A stretch of 64,000 nucleotides of DNA from Septoria linicola (Eukaryota; Ascomycota; Dothideomycetes; Mycosphaerellales; Mycosphaerellaceae), in NCBI GenBank assembly GCA_024114885.1, contig CP099429.1:558001-622000 (forward strand), read 5' to 3'. Below are positions 44,078 through 54,802 of this stretch, piece after piece; position 1 is the first letter of the stretch, and each line of letters begins with the position of its first letter. The notes beneath the pieces were generated by a model. It did not search any database. It was not told the origin of the DNA and worked only from the letters and a program-made list of their open reading frames with translations. A program made the position numbers and the translations under genes.

Positions 44078-46816
44078 ATGGCTGCGGCCGCGGTCCACGG
44101 TGGCACACCAAGCCGCCATGATGCAGTCTTCGCGTCGGTGTTTCCGCCCAAACAACACACAACAGCCACGCCAGAAGCGACACCAAACATTGGGACATTA
44201 GCTTCTCCTGGACTTCCATTCGGAGGCTTCAATGTACGCGATGATCCAGCGAGCCTGGCAGTTCAATTTAACAAACAATGGACGACAGCCACTAGATTCT
44301 TGACGTTGCCGTTGATTTTCGAAACGCGGCCACGAGACTGGCGACCTCTATTCGATCAAGACGTCAACACGGCTCTGGGAAGCATAGTGTCCTCCTTAGC
44401 GACCCGGAAGCAACTGTTGGAGTGGTACAACTACGAAGTCGCAACACACTTCCGTAACTTCGTACTCCCGAGTCTGCATTTCTGGGACCAACCGATCGCG
44501 TTTGACGATGCCCACCAAGCTCTGACCGACACTACAACGGTACTTCAGCGTGCATCGCAACAATATTTCTGCACAACGGGGCTTGGTGCTGGAGATTTCG
44601 GTCTTGATCCTGACATTGCAGAGTTTATGCTCGAGGCCAAACGCCACTTTCATGTCTTGATCCTTCATGCTTTACCACGACAGCGTTTGCAGAATACTCT
44701 AACCACTTATTTGTATCAGTCCATAAAGCACAGTCTCGTCAGTGACACGCGCCCTGAGCACTGCATTCAAAACGACGATTGCGTCTGCGACGTAAGTGTC
44801 AACATCGACGTGCTGGAACAACTCAAGGACATCGGCCTTGGGGGGGCGCTTGGCGAACGAGCATTTGCGCATGCAGTTCATGCTCTACTGCAAGGTCCGG
44901 CCGTGGAGCGTCGATGCTTCTCCGTCGATTGGCACGGGCAGACGAGTTGTGTGGAAAGACTCAGAAGATGGGTTCAGCAAAGACTCGTGCCGGCGCTCGA
45001 GATAGGTGTTGCAGCATTGGCCGGCAGAGACACCATGATGCTGCCGACCGACAACTTCATATATGCCGCGCTGACTCACTTCGGTCGTCAGCGTGTAGCT
45101 GCACTGTTTGACTACGTTAGTACTTGGCCTGCGAGCGAAGGAGCCTTACTTGACATCAAAGGATACCTCCATGTCAACGGGGCCAGCGAGAAGGCGCACC
45201 TATGCGCCAGCTTCTCCGAACAGATTCAACGTCGTTTATTCCACGCGGGCGCTAGCACAACGGAGATTTTGAGCGTTTACATCAATGTGATTCACGTTTT
45301 CCGACTGCTTGACTCGCGCGGAGTCCTGCTGGAGAAGGTCGCAATCCCGATCCGGAGCTACTTACGAGGTCGAGAAGACACTGTGTCTACCATTGCAGCC
45401 AGCTTCTTAGCAAGTCCGGAAGATGTCGAAGCAGGCGATTATGATGACAAAGTGTGTACTGCGGTGACCGCGGCATCATACGAGTCCGTACAACGATACG
45501 ATGATCATGGAAATGGCTCTGATCTACACTGGCAAGACAAGAACTGGATGCCGGACCCGATTGATGCTGGGCCAGACTACAAGTCATCTAAGAGCGACAG
45601 TATTCTGGCGTACGTTATCGGACTGTTTGAGCCGGACGACTTCGTCAAGGCATTTTCTACTGCACTGGGGCTACAAATGCTGCGCACCAAGGATCGAACC
45701 TACTCCGCTGAAAGACATGCTATCGCAGTTCTCGAAGAGCACCTGGAGGCTGGTCTCTTGCAGCACGCGGAAGTCATGCTGAAGGATATGCAAGACTCTG
45801 CAACCCTGAACAGGCGCGTCAATCCAAGTGACGAAGAGATACCACCGTCTGTTCCGCCTACTCCCAAGGAACTCCAGAATGCCATTCCGGACGATGGGAT
45901 CACGTTGAATTCACTATACGAGAGATTCAAGACACGCGTGGACAGTACACAATTCCAAGCAGACCTTAGGTTGGTCGCGAATAAACGTGACGACCTGTAC
46001 TTCCCGAAGCGAACGCGGTTGCCAGCGGAGCGGACCAAGGAGATTGCCAGTCCTGAAGGCGTCAAAAGTAAGATCGAATTCGAGACGCAAGTGCTGTCAA
46101 GCTACTTCTGGCCCCAACTTCGAGATGGCGACTTTAGGGTACCGCAGTCTATTGCAAAGCATAAGGAGAAGTATGAACAAGCATTCTCCCGGATTAGTGC
46201 ACAGCGTAGACTGGAATGGAGACCAGCACTGGACATGACCACTCTCACGCTCATGCTGGAAGATCGCGACGTTGAAGCGGTCGATGTCGAGGTTTGGAAG
46301 ACCAACGTCATTGACGCTTTTGCTACGGAGCGGCACGATGACTCTGATATACCCCCAATCGAGTATGACGAGGACGAAGGAATCTCAGTGGCTAGCCTCG
46401 CCGATGCACTTGAGATGCCCGAAGACTTTGTGCAAACCGGCATCAGTTACTGGATGACAAAGCGTGTGCTGTACGAAAAGTCGACCGGCAAGTATGCTGT
46501 GCTTGAACGTCTAGACATGGACGTGCCTGAGATTGAAGAACCATCACAGCTTGACATCGAGCAAGAAGCTGGAGCTCTTATGTCCCAGCAGGCTATGCTG
46601 CGCCAGAATGCTTCTACCTTCCAGATCTTCATCGAGCAGATGTTACGCAACAGCGGCGCGAAGGAAATCGGAGGCATGATGGGCATCACGAGCATCATGA
46701 AGATGGTCATGCCGAGCTTTACCTACGGCGATGATGAAGTGAGATGGTTGCTTCAGGATATGGAAAGTCGTGGAGATGTGGTCAGGAAGGGAGAGTCCTG
46801 GGCCGTGGTGAAGTGA
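44078..46816 (+). CDS. apc2: Anaphase-promoting complex subunit 2 (cullin-homology subunit Apc2)
   Basis: The cullin-like scaffold of the APC/C ubiquitin ligase, which pairs with the RING subunit Apc11 and drives securin and cyclin degradation in the nucleus. It is 912 aa and intronless. The central region reads ILSVYINVIHVFRLLDSRGVLLEKVAIPIRSYLRGR with breaks, typical of Apc2, followed by the cullin homology domain (FVKAFSTALGLQMLRTKD, HLEAGLLQHAEVMLKDMQDS, PQLRDGDFRVPQSI). The C-terminal winged helix is clear: FQIFIEQMLRNSGAKEIG, then YGDDEVRWLLQDMESRGDVV and a final WAVVK. The ATG at 44078 is the first in frame. Confidence 0.92.
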   Translation: MAAAAVHGGTPSRHDAVFASVFPPKQHTTATPEATPNIGTLASPGLPFGGFNVRDDPASLAVQFNKQWTTATRFLTLPLIFETRPRDWRPLFDQDVNTALGSIVSSLATRKQLLEWYNYEVATHFRNFVLPSLHFWDQPIAFDDAHQALTDTTTVLQRASQQYFCTTGLGAGDFGLDPDIAEFMLEAKRHFHVLILHALPRQRLQNTLTTYLYQSIKHSLVSDTRPEHCIQNDDCVCDVSVNIDVLEQLKDIGLGGALGERAFAHAVHALLQGPAVERRCFSVDWHGQTSCVERLRRWVQQRLVPALEIGVAALAGRDTMMLPTDNFIYAALTHFGRQRVAALFDYVSTWPASEGALLDIKGYLHVNGASEKAHLCASFSEQIQRRLFHAGASTTEILSVYINVIHVFRLLDSRGVLLEKVAIPIRSYLRGREDTVSTIAASFLASPEDVEAGDYDDKVCTAVTAASYESVQRYDDHGNGSDLHWQDKNWMPDPIDAGPDYKSSKSDSILAYVIGLFEPDDFVKAFSTALGLQMLRTKDRTYSAERHAIAVLEEHLEAGLLQHAEVMLKDMQDSATLNRRVNPSDEEIPPSVPPTPKELQNAIPDDGITLNSLYERFKTRVDSTQFQADLRLVANKRDDLYFPKRTRLPAERTKEIASPEGVKSKIEFETQVLSSYFWPQLRDGDFRVPQSIAKHKEKYEQAFSRISAQRRLEWRPALDMTTLTLMLEDRDVEAVDVEVWKTNVIDAFATERHDDSDIPPIEYDEDEGISVASLADALEMPEDFVQTGISYWMTKRVLYEKSTGKYAVLERLDMDVPEIEEPSQLDIEQEAGALMSQQAMLRQNASTFQIFIEQMLRNSGAKEIGGMMGITSIMKMVMPSFTYGDDEVRWLLQDMESRGDVVRKGESWAVVK

Positions 46817-47229
46817 ATTGTGGCGGTCAGGCCACCGTACGTGCCCCGAATGTCCTGACTTCAACACATCTGCCGGACCGGTGTTGTCAGGCCCAAACAG
46901 TTCGGCGTCTGATGGGCGGCTGCTCATTCGCCGGTCGGATCCCTGTCTATCAAAGTGGAGCAAAGATAAGCTAACTTCAGCAACGATCTCCTCGCAGACT
47001 TACATGATGCTCTCAGGTGTATCAAGGTCAGTATGCATGGCAGAAGCGGTGCGACATCGTGTTCGAGCCTGCCGCGCGCCGGCTAGACTATCTTGTCAAT
47101 GCTTAAAGTATGCCATAGTCAGCGATAAGGTAGGTATAGTTGAACAAGCTTCCACCCTCTTTGCCAGCGTTCATTGCAGACGTTCCGCTCCAATATATAC
47201 CTCATCCAAGCAGCTCAAGCAACAGAGTC
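46817..47229. other. Intergenic, upstream of the ACS transporter gene
   Basis: 413 bp of 3' UTR and promoter. The frame is open in phase with the transporter from 47140, but the added residues look non-native. Confidence 0.5.
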
Positions 47230-48899
47230 ATGAAACCAACAGGACCAATTGCCGGCGAGCTGGCCGCCGACGAGGCTCAAAAACAACCTGGCACTGACGT
47301 CCGGCGATCAACATCCATAACGAAAGACATTGCCGGCGACACAGTAATCGTGCAAGAAGATGGCGAAAACTTCACCATCTCAGCTGCCGCAGAACAAAAC
47401 CTCCTCTGGAAATTCGACCTCCACATCTTACCACTACTCACCATGATGTACCTCTTCAACTCCCTCGACAAAGCCAACCTCGGAAATGCAAAGACCGCCG
47501 GCCTCGAGAAAGACCTCGGTTTTGCTGGAACGAACAAGTACAACATCCTGCTGAGCATCTTCTTCGTGCCGTATGTGCTTACGGCGCCTTTTCTCGGCAT
47601 GCTGGGGAAGATTTATGGACCGAGTCGGGTGTTGCCTTGTATGATGTTTAGTTTTGGGACGATGACGCTTTTGGTGATTAGCGTGTATAATTGGAGTGGT
47701 TTGATGGCGTTGAGGTGGTTTTTGGGAATGGCTGAGAGTGCGTTTTTGTGAGTTGAACCAGGAAATGTGCTGTGAGGAAAAGTCTTGCTGACTGGCTTTT
47801 GCAGCCCACTGGTGATATACTATCAGACACAATTCTACCGCCGGTGAGTGTGATGGTTGTACTCAGCTGCCTCAGCACGTTCTTTCGCGACAGTACTGAC
47901 ACTCTATTGATAAGTGGCGAACTTGCCAGACGCTTGGCGATCTTCTATGCAGCCTCAAACATAGCAGGCGCCTTTGGCGGCCTTCTGGCATATGGAGTGT
48001 TCCAGGCTCCAGACGGAGTGCTCCCCTCCTGGAAATACCTCTTCGCCGTCGAGGGCTCCCTCACGATCGTCGGAAGCATCATTGCATTCATTTTCCTTCC
48101 ATATAACGCTTCGCAGGCCTCATTCCTTACACCGGAGGAGAAGAAGCTCGCTTTCTATCGGATCCAGGTCGACTCTAGTGCGGAAGTCGAATCCAAATTC
48201 AATCTTCGCGAAGGGCTCAAGATACTTCGACACCCTACAAGCTGGGTCATCTTAGCGATCGAGATTTGCCTGGGCATTCCACTACAGAGTGTGACTCTCT
48301 TCCTTCCGCAAATTGTTGCGAGATTAGGCTACAGCACCATCAAGACGAACTTATACACCGTGGCACCGAACTGCACTGGAGCTGTCATGCTGCTGATTCT
48401 CGCCTACGCTTCCGATCACACGCGATGGAGATTTCCCTTCATCGCCCTTGGATTCTTCTTCACCTTCGTCGGATTCGTCATCTATGGCTCACTGGACGTG
48501 GAATCACACATCCACGTTGCATACTTCGCATGCTTCATGATGACCTGGGGAACATCTGCTCCCTCTGTCATCCTCGACGTGTGGTACAATAACAACATTG
48601 CGGATGAGAATCGACGGCTGTTGCTGACGAGTATTGCTGTGCCGGTGGCGAACTTGATGGGCGTGGTGAGCAGTAATATCTTCAGAAACCAGGATGCGCC
48701 AAACTATCTGCCTGCATTGGCAACTACTGCTGCCTTTGGGGGAATGGGGATTGTGTTGACTTTGGCTCTGGGAGCGTGGATGGTGATGGATAATAGGAGA
48801 AGAGATAGGAAGCAAGGCTTCAAGGTGAGGGCAAAGGATGTTGCGACTGAGAGGTTGAAGGATGGTCCCCACTGTGAGGATTTTAGGTGGTTCTACTAG
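47230..48899 (+). CDS. MFS transporter, anion:cation symporter (ACS/Dal5-Tna1-Seo1) family
   Basis: A 12-segment plasma-membrane permease that probably imports an organic anion with protons. Model join(47230..47747, 47805..47843, 47915..48899), 513 aa. It includes a 39-nt exon coding for the end of the ESAFFPLVIYYQTQFYRR motif, and the GELARRLAIFYA motif begins right after it; both are hallmarks of ACS-family fungal permeases. The first segment has LDKANLGNAKTAGLEKDLG, the usual first-loop signature. The loop between halves has LTPEEKKLAFYRI. A TauD-family dioxygenase gene lies 710 bp downstream on the same strand. ACS members such as Seo1 and Dal5 carry sulfonates, sulfonylated or ureide compounds, so a sulfonate substrate is a reasonable inference but is not proven. 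Confidence 0.9.
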
Positions 48900-49609
48900 T
48901 ATACATAGATCTCTTCTACTTGTTCAAAGGCAGTCATAGACGTCGGTTTACGGAGTCTCATTTGCTTCGTGTATCAGTGATTAGACGGGCATTGACAGCT
49001 TTGTGCACAAAGACTCGTCGCTCATCAAAAAAGTGAAGGAGTCTAGACGAGGCCTCTGATGCGTGACTGACAAGGACCTCGCTTGATCGACCCGACGAAC
49101 CGAACCCTGTACTTCCAGGACTTCCCACGCGCGTTCGACCTCGCGACTTGCACAACATCTTGAAGCACGCGACCAGCTGGGCAGCCGAGCCGCACTTTTC
49201 GCTCGAGCGATGTAGACTGTTTGCTGCTATCGCCGTACGTCCCAACAGTGCTGTGGCTCGGGCTCAGAATGCCAAACATGACCCTTGAACAGGAGAAAAC
49301 CTCCCACCTCGAAACGCTCGGCCAAGGCTCTTACGCAAGATCCAGTGTTTGAGGCAAGATCACTATCGAAGACCAAGACGGAATTATGTGCCGGTGGACC
49401 AGTCCCGGACGAGTTCTACTATGAAATAACCCGAGCTGTCAAAGCTATGGATGGCGTGCTTGAAGACGCAGTCTCTGTGAGCCCCACTCTGGTGACTTAT
49501 CGCCAGCGATGAGCAGGCTGCTGCGTACGCATATATAGGTGGGCAGTAGCTTTCGCTTGTGGAGATACAAGTGACCCGGAAGCATACCAGAACTCTAACC
49601 AAAGACAAT
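48900..49609. other. Intergenic between the transporter and dioxygenase genes
   Basis: 710 bp. A 75-codon frame at 49285-49512 shows no motif and is not called. Probably 3' UTR and the promoter of the dioxygenase gene. Confidence 0.5.
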
Positions 49610-51070
49610 ATGGCGCCTGGCATTCTTACTGACGATGTGCCTGTCCGCACCCTGGAGTCGAAGGGCGAGACATCTTACCCAGCACCTCTCCAGCCTTCAG
49701 AATCTCTTGATCAGTTCGAATTTGAGGAGACTACGCCCGTCATCGGTAGAGAATACTTCAATGTCAACATAGTAGACGATCTTCTCAACGCCCCAAATGC
49801 CGATGCGCGTCTCCGTGATCTTGCAATTGCCAGTAGGTGCAGTAGCTTCTCGACATCAATACTATCCTCTGACCGATCACAGTCTCCCAACGTGGCGTTG
49901 TTTTCTTCCGCAAGCAAGACAACCTGACCGATGACTTGCAGAAGCAATTCGTGCATCGCCTCGGTCAGCTTGCTGGCAAGCCAAAGGATTCTTCCCTTCA
50001 TATCCATCCGGTTTTGAATGGGAGCTCCGAGTTTGGTGTGACGAAGGACAACGAGATCTCCACCATTAGTTCGATTGCTCGCAAGGAGTTGTTCAAGCAT
50101 GAGGATAAGCAGCGCCAGAACAAGAGTCGCTATGATGCTGCGCAGTGGCAGTAAGTTTATCTAACCGCGATGAGCTTCAAGGTCGTTTTGACAACATATA
50201 CTGCAATGCTTTGAATTATTTGAACAGACTGCTGACGATCTCGTGACCCTTGTAGTAGCGACATCCAATTCGAGCCTGTGCCGGCTGACTACACTTCTCT
50301 TCGTTTGACCAAACTACCCAAGACCGGTGGCGATACACTTTGGGCATCAGGTAAGAGTCCTTATGCAATCAAGCTGGCTACTAGAGGACTAATAGAAATC
50401 ACTCTCAGGGTACGAATTGTACGACCGCTTCTCTCCGGCATATCAGAAGTTCTTCGAGAAACTCACAGCCTCATTCATTGGCGATGGCTTTCTCAAGGCG
50501 GCCGAAGCGAACCCAGAGCGTGTCAAGATCTATGAGGAGCCAAGAGGCAGTCCACAAAACGTCGGACGGAAACTGAGTGCCGTTCATCCAGTTGGTAAGT
50601 ATTGCAATCTGTGTTCTACTTGAACTGTATGCTTACAAAATCGTAGTGAGGACGAATCCAGTGACTGGCTGGAAGTCGATCTTTGCTGTCGGACCCTTTC
50701 CAAAATATATCAACGAGCTGAACGCCGATGAATCTGAAGAACTTCTTGCAAAGTTCAAGCAGACTATACTCGACAATCACGATCTTACTGTTCGCTTCAA
50801 ATGGAGGCATGAGAATGATATTGGTAGGTCATCATCATACAAAACAGATGGTACTGTGCTAACGTTTTGCAGCAATCTGGGATAACAGAAGGTCAGCGAA
50901 GTCCGTGAAATGTGTAGAGATAAGCTGACAATACATGCAGTGCCTTCCACAGTGCCACCTTCGACTACGAAGGACTAGGCGATCGCCTGGGCAATCGTGC
51001 AGTCGGCATAGGCGAAGCGCCCTATTTGGACCCGAGTAGCAAGTCACGCTCACAGGAATTGGGCCTGTGA
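49610..51070 (+). CDS. TauD/TfdA-family alpha-ketoglutarate-dependent dioxygenase (sulfonate/taurine type)
   Basis: A non-heme Fe(II)/2-oxoglutarate oxygenase, JLP1-like, that may release sulfite from taurine or other sulfonates. Model join(49610..49832, 49883..50150, 50256..50350, 50409..50594, 50647..50823, 50873..50891, 50941..51070), 365 aa. Phases agree throughout; one exon is only 19 nt (50873-50891) and intron 2 is 105 nt. The iron ligands are present: His and Asp in QWHSDIQFEPVPADYTSLR, and the distal His in SAFHSATFDY. The 2OG-binding Arg is in GDRLGNRAV. The N-terminal core has REYFNVNIVDDLL and RGVVFFRKQ. It lies downstream of an ACS transporter on the same strand; together they could form a small sulfonate-scavenging unit. 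Confidence 0.9.
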
Positions 51071-51710
51071 TCTATCCATAGTATGGAAACAAAGTCCTCA
51101 CCTGTGCGATCTGTGTCTCTGTTGATCTCACGACCGAACAAGTCTGCAGACGTCAGATGGGAAGGCGAAAAGCTGGGCCTGGCTACTACGTCCCGAAAGC
51201 TTCTCTTGGCAGCTTCGTCACTAAAGCATGCGCAGACTGGTGTAGGAAGACCAAAGTGCCATCAGCATAGATCGGCACATTATTATGAAGGAGGTATGAA
51301 TGAAGTGCGCGAGTACCGAGACCTGGGCGCTCAAGCGCCAATCATCAATCGATCTAAAGTACTAAAAGAAACGCCAGCGCTATATGCTCTCTCTAGCCAT
51401 CTATCCATTTATCTATCTGTATAAATACGCAAGTAGTGTGAGTCGCAAGACCGTGCCATCAGTACCAGATCTGAAAGGAAATGTTTCGGGCTCTAAACTC
51501 CATCCCCATGTCGACTCGAAGGTGCTCTAATTCTGATAGCCCTTTATACTCAATATCCGGTGGGCAGCAGTCTTGTCTGCGAAGAGCTGGGCCGTGTCCC
51601 AACACTTCCACCGAAGTGAGGATGGCCGCCCGTAGGCCAAGGGGGCCCGCCTACTGCAGGCGCAGTGCTTCCTTCACTACCACTCGGATATGGAGGGTCA
51701 AGACCTCCTC
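51071..51710. other. Convergent intergenic spacer
   Basis: 640 bp between the dioxygenase gene (+) and the Ser/Thr-rich secreted protein gene (-). No motif-bearing frame, no repeat. Confidence 0.5.
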
Positions 51711-52406
51711 TTATGTCGCCGTTGTCGGCATTGTGTATGAGACTGTGATAGTCGTCGTGTGATCATGATCAAGCGTGAGAGTCAAGGTCTTGGTCGTCAG
51801 ATGTGCGCTTGGCTTGTCTGAGGCTGGTGATGGAGGACTGATGAACTCTGTGATCGTCTGAGTCACAGTGGCTTGTTGTGGACATTTGTCATGCACGGGA
51901 GCAGGTTTTCCGGTTGGGATCGGGACAATACTAGTCTTCGTAGTCGTGTAGCTGGTGATGTGATATGATGTTGTCAAGTAGGTGCTCCACCATGTCTGGC
52001 CATTCGAGCTGATTTGAGTACTGCAGGGCACATGTCTCGTGATCGTGGTGGTGATCGGCAGAGCGGTAGTTCTTGTCGTGAAGCCAGTCGGTAACGTTGC
52101 ATTCGAAGAGCTCGATTGCTGCTCATGCTCGTGGCCTATGGGAGTAGGGGTCGGGTGAGGCCACGTGCTGTTGCTCAGATGAGAATAATTTGGTGCATAG
52201 TCGGTAGGGTGTGGCCGAGGAATGACAAGCCTCGAGCTCCTAAAAACAGGATATGGTACGAATGAACTTCCAACTGAGCTTGTAATCGTCGAGGAGCTGG
52301 CTATGCTTGTGCTCCCCATGCCTGGGTGGCCATACACGTCTAGCTTGTTGTCGGAGAGTGCACTCACGATGCTCAAGGATGCGAAAAGCGCGAAGAGATA
52401 CTGCAT
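51711..52406 (-). CDS. Secreted Ser/Thr-rich low-complexity protein
   Basis: A 231-residue protein with a signal peptide (MQYLFALFASLSIVSALS) and a mature part dominated by Ser, Thr and Pro, with many likely O-glycosylation sites and a few N-sequons (NYSHLSNST, NATLP). Only two Cys lie in the body (about 131 and 175). Recurrent TTT-type motifs such as TTTITRH, SYTTTKTS and TVTQTITEF resemble linker regions of fungal cell-wall or GPI proteins. I see no C-terminal GPI signal; the frame simply stops after SYTMPTTAT. It is intronless in this model and may have a missing 3' exon. No family recognised. Confidence 0.6.
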   Translation of the reverse strand: MQYLFALFASLSIVSALSDNKLDVYGHPGMGSTSIASSSTITSSVGSSFVPYPVFRSSRLVIPRPHPTDYAPNYSHLSNSTWPHPTPTPIGHEHEQQSSSSNATLPTGFTTRTTALPITTTITRHVPCSTQISSNGQTWWSTYLTTSYHITSYTTTKTSIVPIPTGKPAPVHDKCPQQATVTQTITEFISPPSPASDKPSAHLTTKTLTLTLDHDHTTTITVSYTMPTTAT

Positions 52407-53347
52407 CCTTGTAATTATGTCGAAGTTGCTTAGAACAGTGGTTTTGATGGCTGGTTGCTGCTGTCAGATATCTGAAACGTACCAAGCCTATCAGGCGAAA
52501 AAATTGTCCTGTACAAATGAAATTAGAGAACTAGACCTAGGAAATGCTTTTACTGCCGTTGTGCTGTGATGCCAGGACAACGATATAGACAGATTGCGGC
52601 GCTCATATAGAAAATGATTAGCAGAAGTAGTCGTGGTGCGGCGACGCATGGCGAAGACTAGCATTTCTAAATCTATGTTCAGCTTAATGTTACGCTGACA
52701 TGCTCGTGTGGTCTCCCCTGCTTCGCTTTGTAGAACTGTCAGATGGCGTTCGCCTATCCTGGTCAAAGTGGCTATCAGCTGCAGGAAGCCGCCCGATTTG
52801 GACCAGCTGAGGCGATCTGAGGCTGTGTCGGTGGCACAAGCGAGGAACGTCGGATGCGCCATGAGAGTGTGACGAATAGCATTCGAAAACTGCCGCAGAG
52901 CTGGATTTGCGAGTGGGAGATATGGGCTGGGCAGATCTGCAAAATGTAACCGGATGACCACGCAGATGGTGGCGCGCAGCATGGTCGGCCAATCGGTCAT
53001 AGGGCTGCTATTGCTGGCGTGTATAGGTCGGAGCTCACATAAGCTGAGTGGATTGCGCCGTTGTGCCCGGAGTTACCAGTCTGGTTGCGCGTCAATGGAG
53101 TTATTGATAGCGATCAAGTCGAGCACAAGCTTTGCAGTCTAGTGGGAACTTCGGAACAAGGCACGTGTATTGCTTCGTGGGACGAGTGTTAGTTCGTCTA
53201 TTCAGATAGTCCGGCACGCTCAGCGTCTACCTCGGATTGCTGAAGCGGCACGCGTGTGCGAAGGTAGGACTGCTCGGGCTTCTACGGAAATGGTCGACCA
53301 GTGTTGTGGAAAGGATGCGCCATCCTCCAAGATAGACTGCAGAACAA
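52407..53347. other. Intergenic, with an unsupported open frame
   Basis: About 940 bp. A 169-codon minus-strand frame at 52491-53000 has no signal sequence, domain or homology I recognise and could be chance. Confidence 0.4.
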
Positions 53348-54802
53348 CTAGCTTGACACTGCTCGTTTGCTTTTCCTTCGTAGCTTTGCGCCATACTTGA
53401 TGAATATCACCGGTGCAATGCAAAACACAGTGGCAACGCTTGCTAAGATACTGGATGCAGCATTCGTACTGATCCCTGTGAACATGAAATATGCGAACAG
53501 GGAAAAGGTGGTCGCCGCGGAACCTCGTATGCAGGCCAAAGCACCCACTGCAGATGCCGCATGACTTCCACAACAATCCGTCAGGTATCCTGCCAGTACA
53601 TATTGAAGTTCGTTGATTACGAGCCCGATAATTGCCAATGCAATAGATGGCACGATCCAATGGATATGCACAGCCTGTGGACTAGTCCATCCGAACCACC
53701 ACAGACCGAGCGCAAGGGCAGGAGCAGCAAGAGCGAAGCTGAATAATCTGTCTTCGGGTTCAGCCTGTTCTTGTCTCAATCTCCTTCTACGCATGGACTG
53801 CAGGTCTCGGAAGCGAACCGGAGCGCCAAGGAAGATGCCAATCAGGATGGGAATGAAGAATAGCGAGGTTTGCGTTTCTGTGAAGCCAAGGAGCTCGAAG
53901 ACCACCGTGATTGACTCTGTGAATATGAACAGGAGTGACCAGGCGATCGTGCCGATGGAAACAACTGTTGTTACTATTGGCTCCGTCAGATAGAAGTAAA
54001 GAGGCCGAAAAATGGTACCGTCGAGGAATATGGCAAACGAGCTGGAATCTGGTGAAGGTTTCTCGTTCGAGAGCTCTTCACGTCCCATATTGGACTTTGC
54101 AGTCTGGATTTGATGATGCAGGATGCGCTGAGGTCTCGATTCGCGCAGTGTCAGAGACACGCACGTCATCCCGAACATAACAATTGCTGCAATGTGGAAG
54201 CCCCATCTCTAGCCCAGCACGTGATTGATATAGCTACCATAGATGGGTCCAATAGCCAATCCTGCAGTCGCCGCAGAAACCCAGGAGTATATGAGCCAGA
54301 TCCTCGATTTGCAATCGAACATGTCTTCGAGTGAGCCAGCGGCAACAGCGCCTCCAGCTGCAGCCATCATTGCAGAAAGGAAACGTCCGATGATGGCACC
54401 AGAGACGTGTGGCACGAGACCTATGATAAGACTCATGGCCATATAGATCGCAGACGAGCCAACATGCACCCACTTCCGTCCAAATTCTTCCGAGAAGGGA
54501 GGCATCACTCTTGCCCCGACTGACACTCCCAGTTGATAAGTTAGTACGAACACCACGAGTGATGTCGTGCGGGTGAGTCCATAATCGGATTGTGCGCCTG
54601 TTCCCAAAGCCGTTCCGGCTGTGCTCATGGAAGTCGTGAAGAATTCGATGAAAAAAATGATAACAGTGTCGAAAGTTCGTCGTGATATGTGCCAGTTCTG
54701 CGGGTGCTGTGTGCTATCTTCGTGGAAATCGATCGCGTCGTGCTCACGGCTGTGGTGCAAGCGAAGGCCATGGGCATGCAGATGCCGCTCCTCATCGGCC
54801 AT
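53348..54802 (-). pseudogene. MFS transporter gene (DHA1-like) with one in-frame TAG
   Basis: A single frame reads as a complete 12-segment MFS drug or polyamine-type exporter from the ATG at 54802 to the stop at 53348, except for one TAG at 54209-54211. Landmarks are QNWHISRRTFDTVIIFF (entry to TM1), SEEFGRKWVHVGSSAIY (motif A region), GRFLSAMMAAAGGAVAAGSL, GLAIGPIYGSYINHVLG, then after the stop RWGFHIAAIVMFGMT and FRPLYFYLTEPIV. In relatives the position of the stop is Trp (HVLGWRWGF), so one G-to-A change (TGG to TAG) explains it. No intron can skip the codon in frame with good sites. The rest is undamaged, so the lesion is recent, a strain variant or a sequencing error. Confidence 0.8.

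Noticed and set aside
49285..49512. 75-codon plus-strand frame upstream of the dioxygenase gene
   Set aside because: No homology to the TauD N-terminus and no plausible splice to it; the ATG at 49610 fits the family.
52491..53000. 169-codon minus-strand frame
   Set aside because: No motif, signal peptide or recognisable exon structure; kept only as intergenic.
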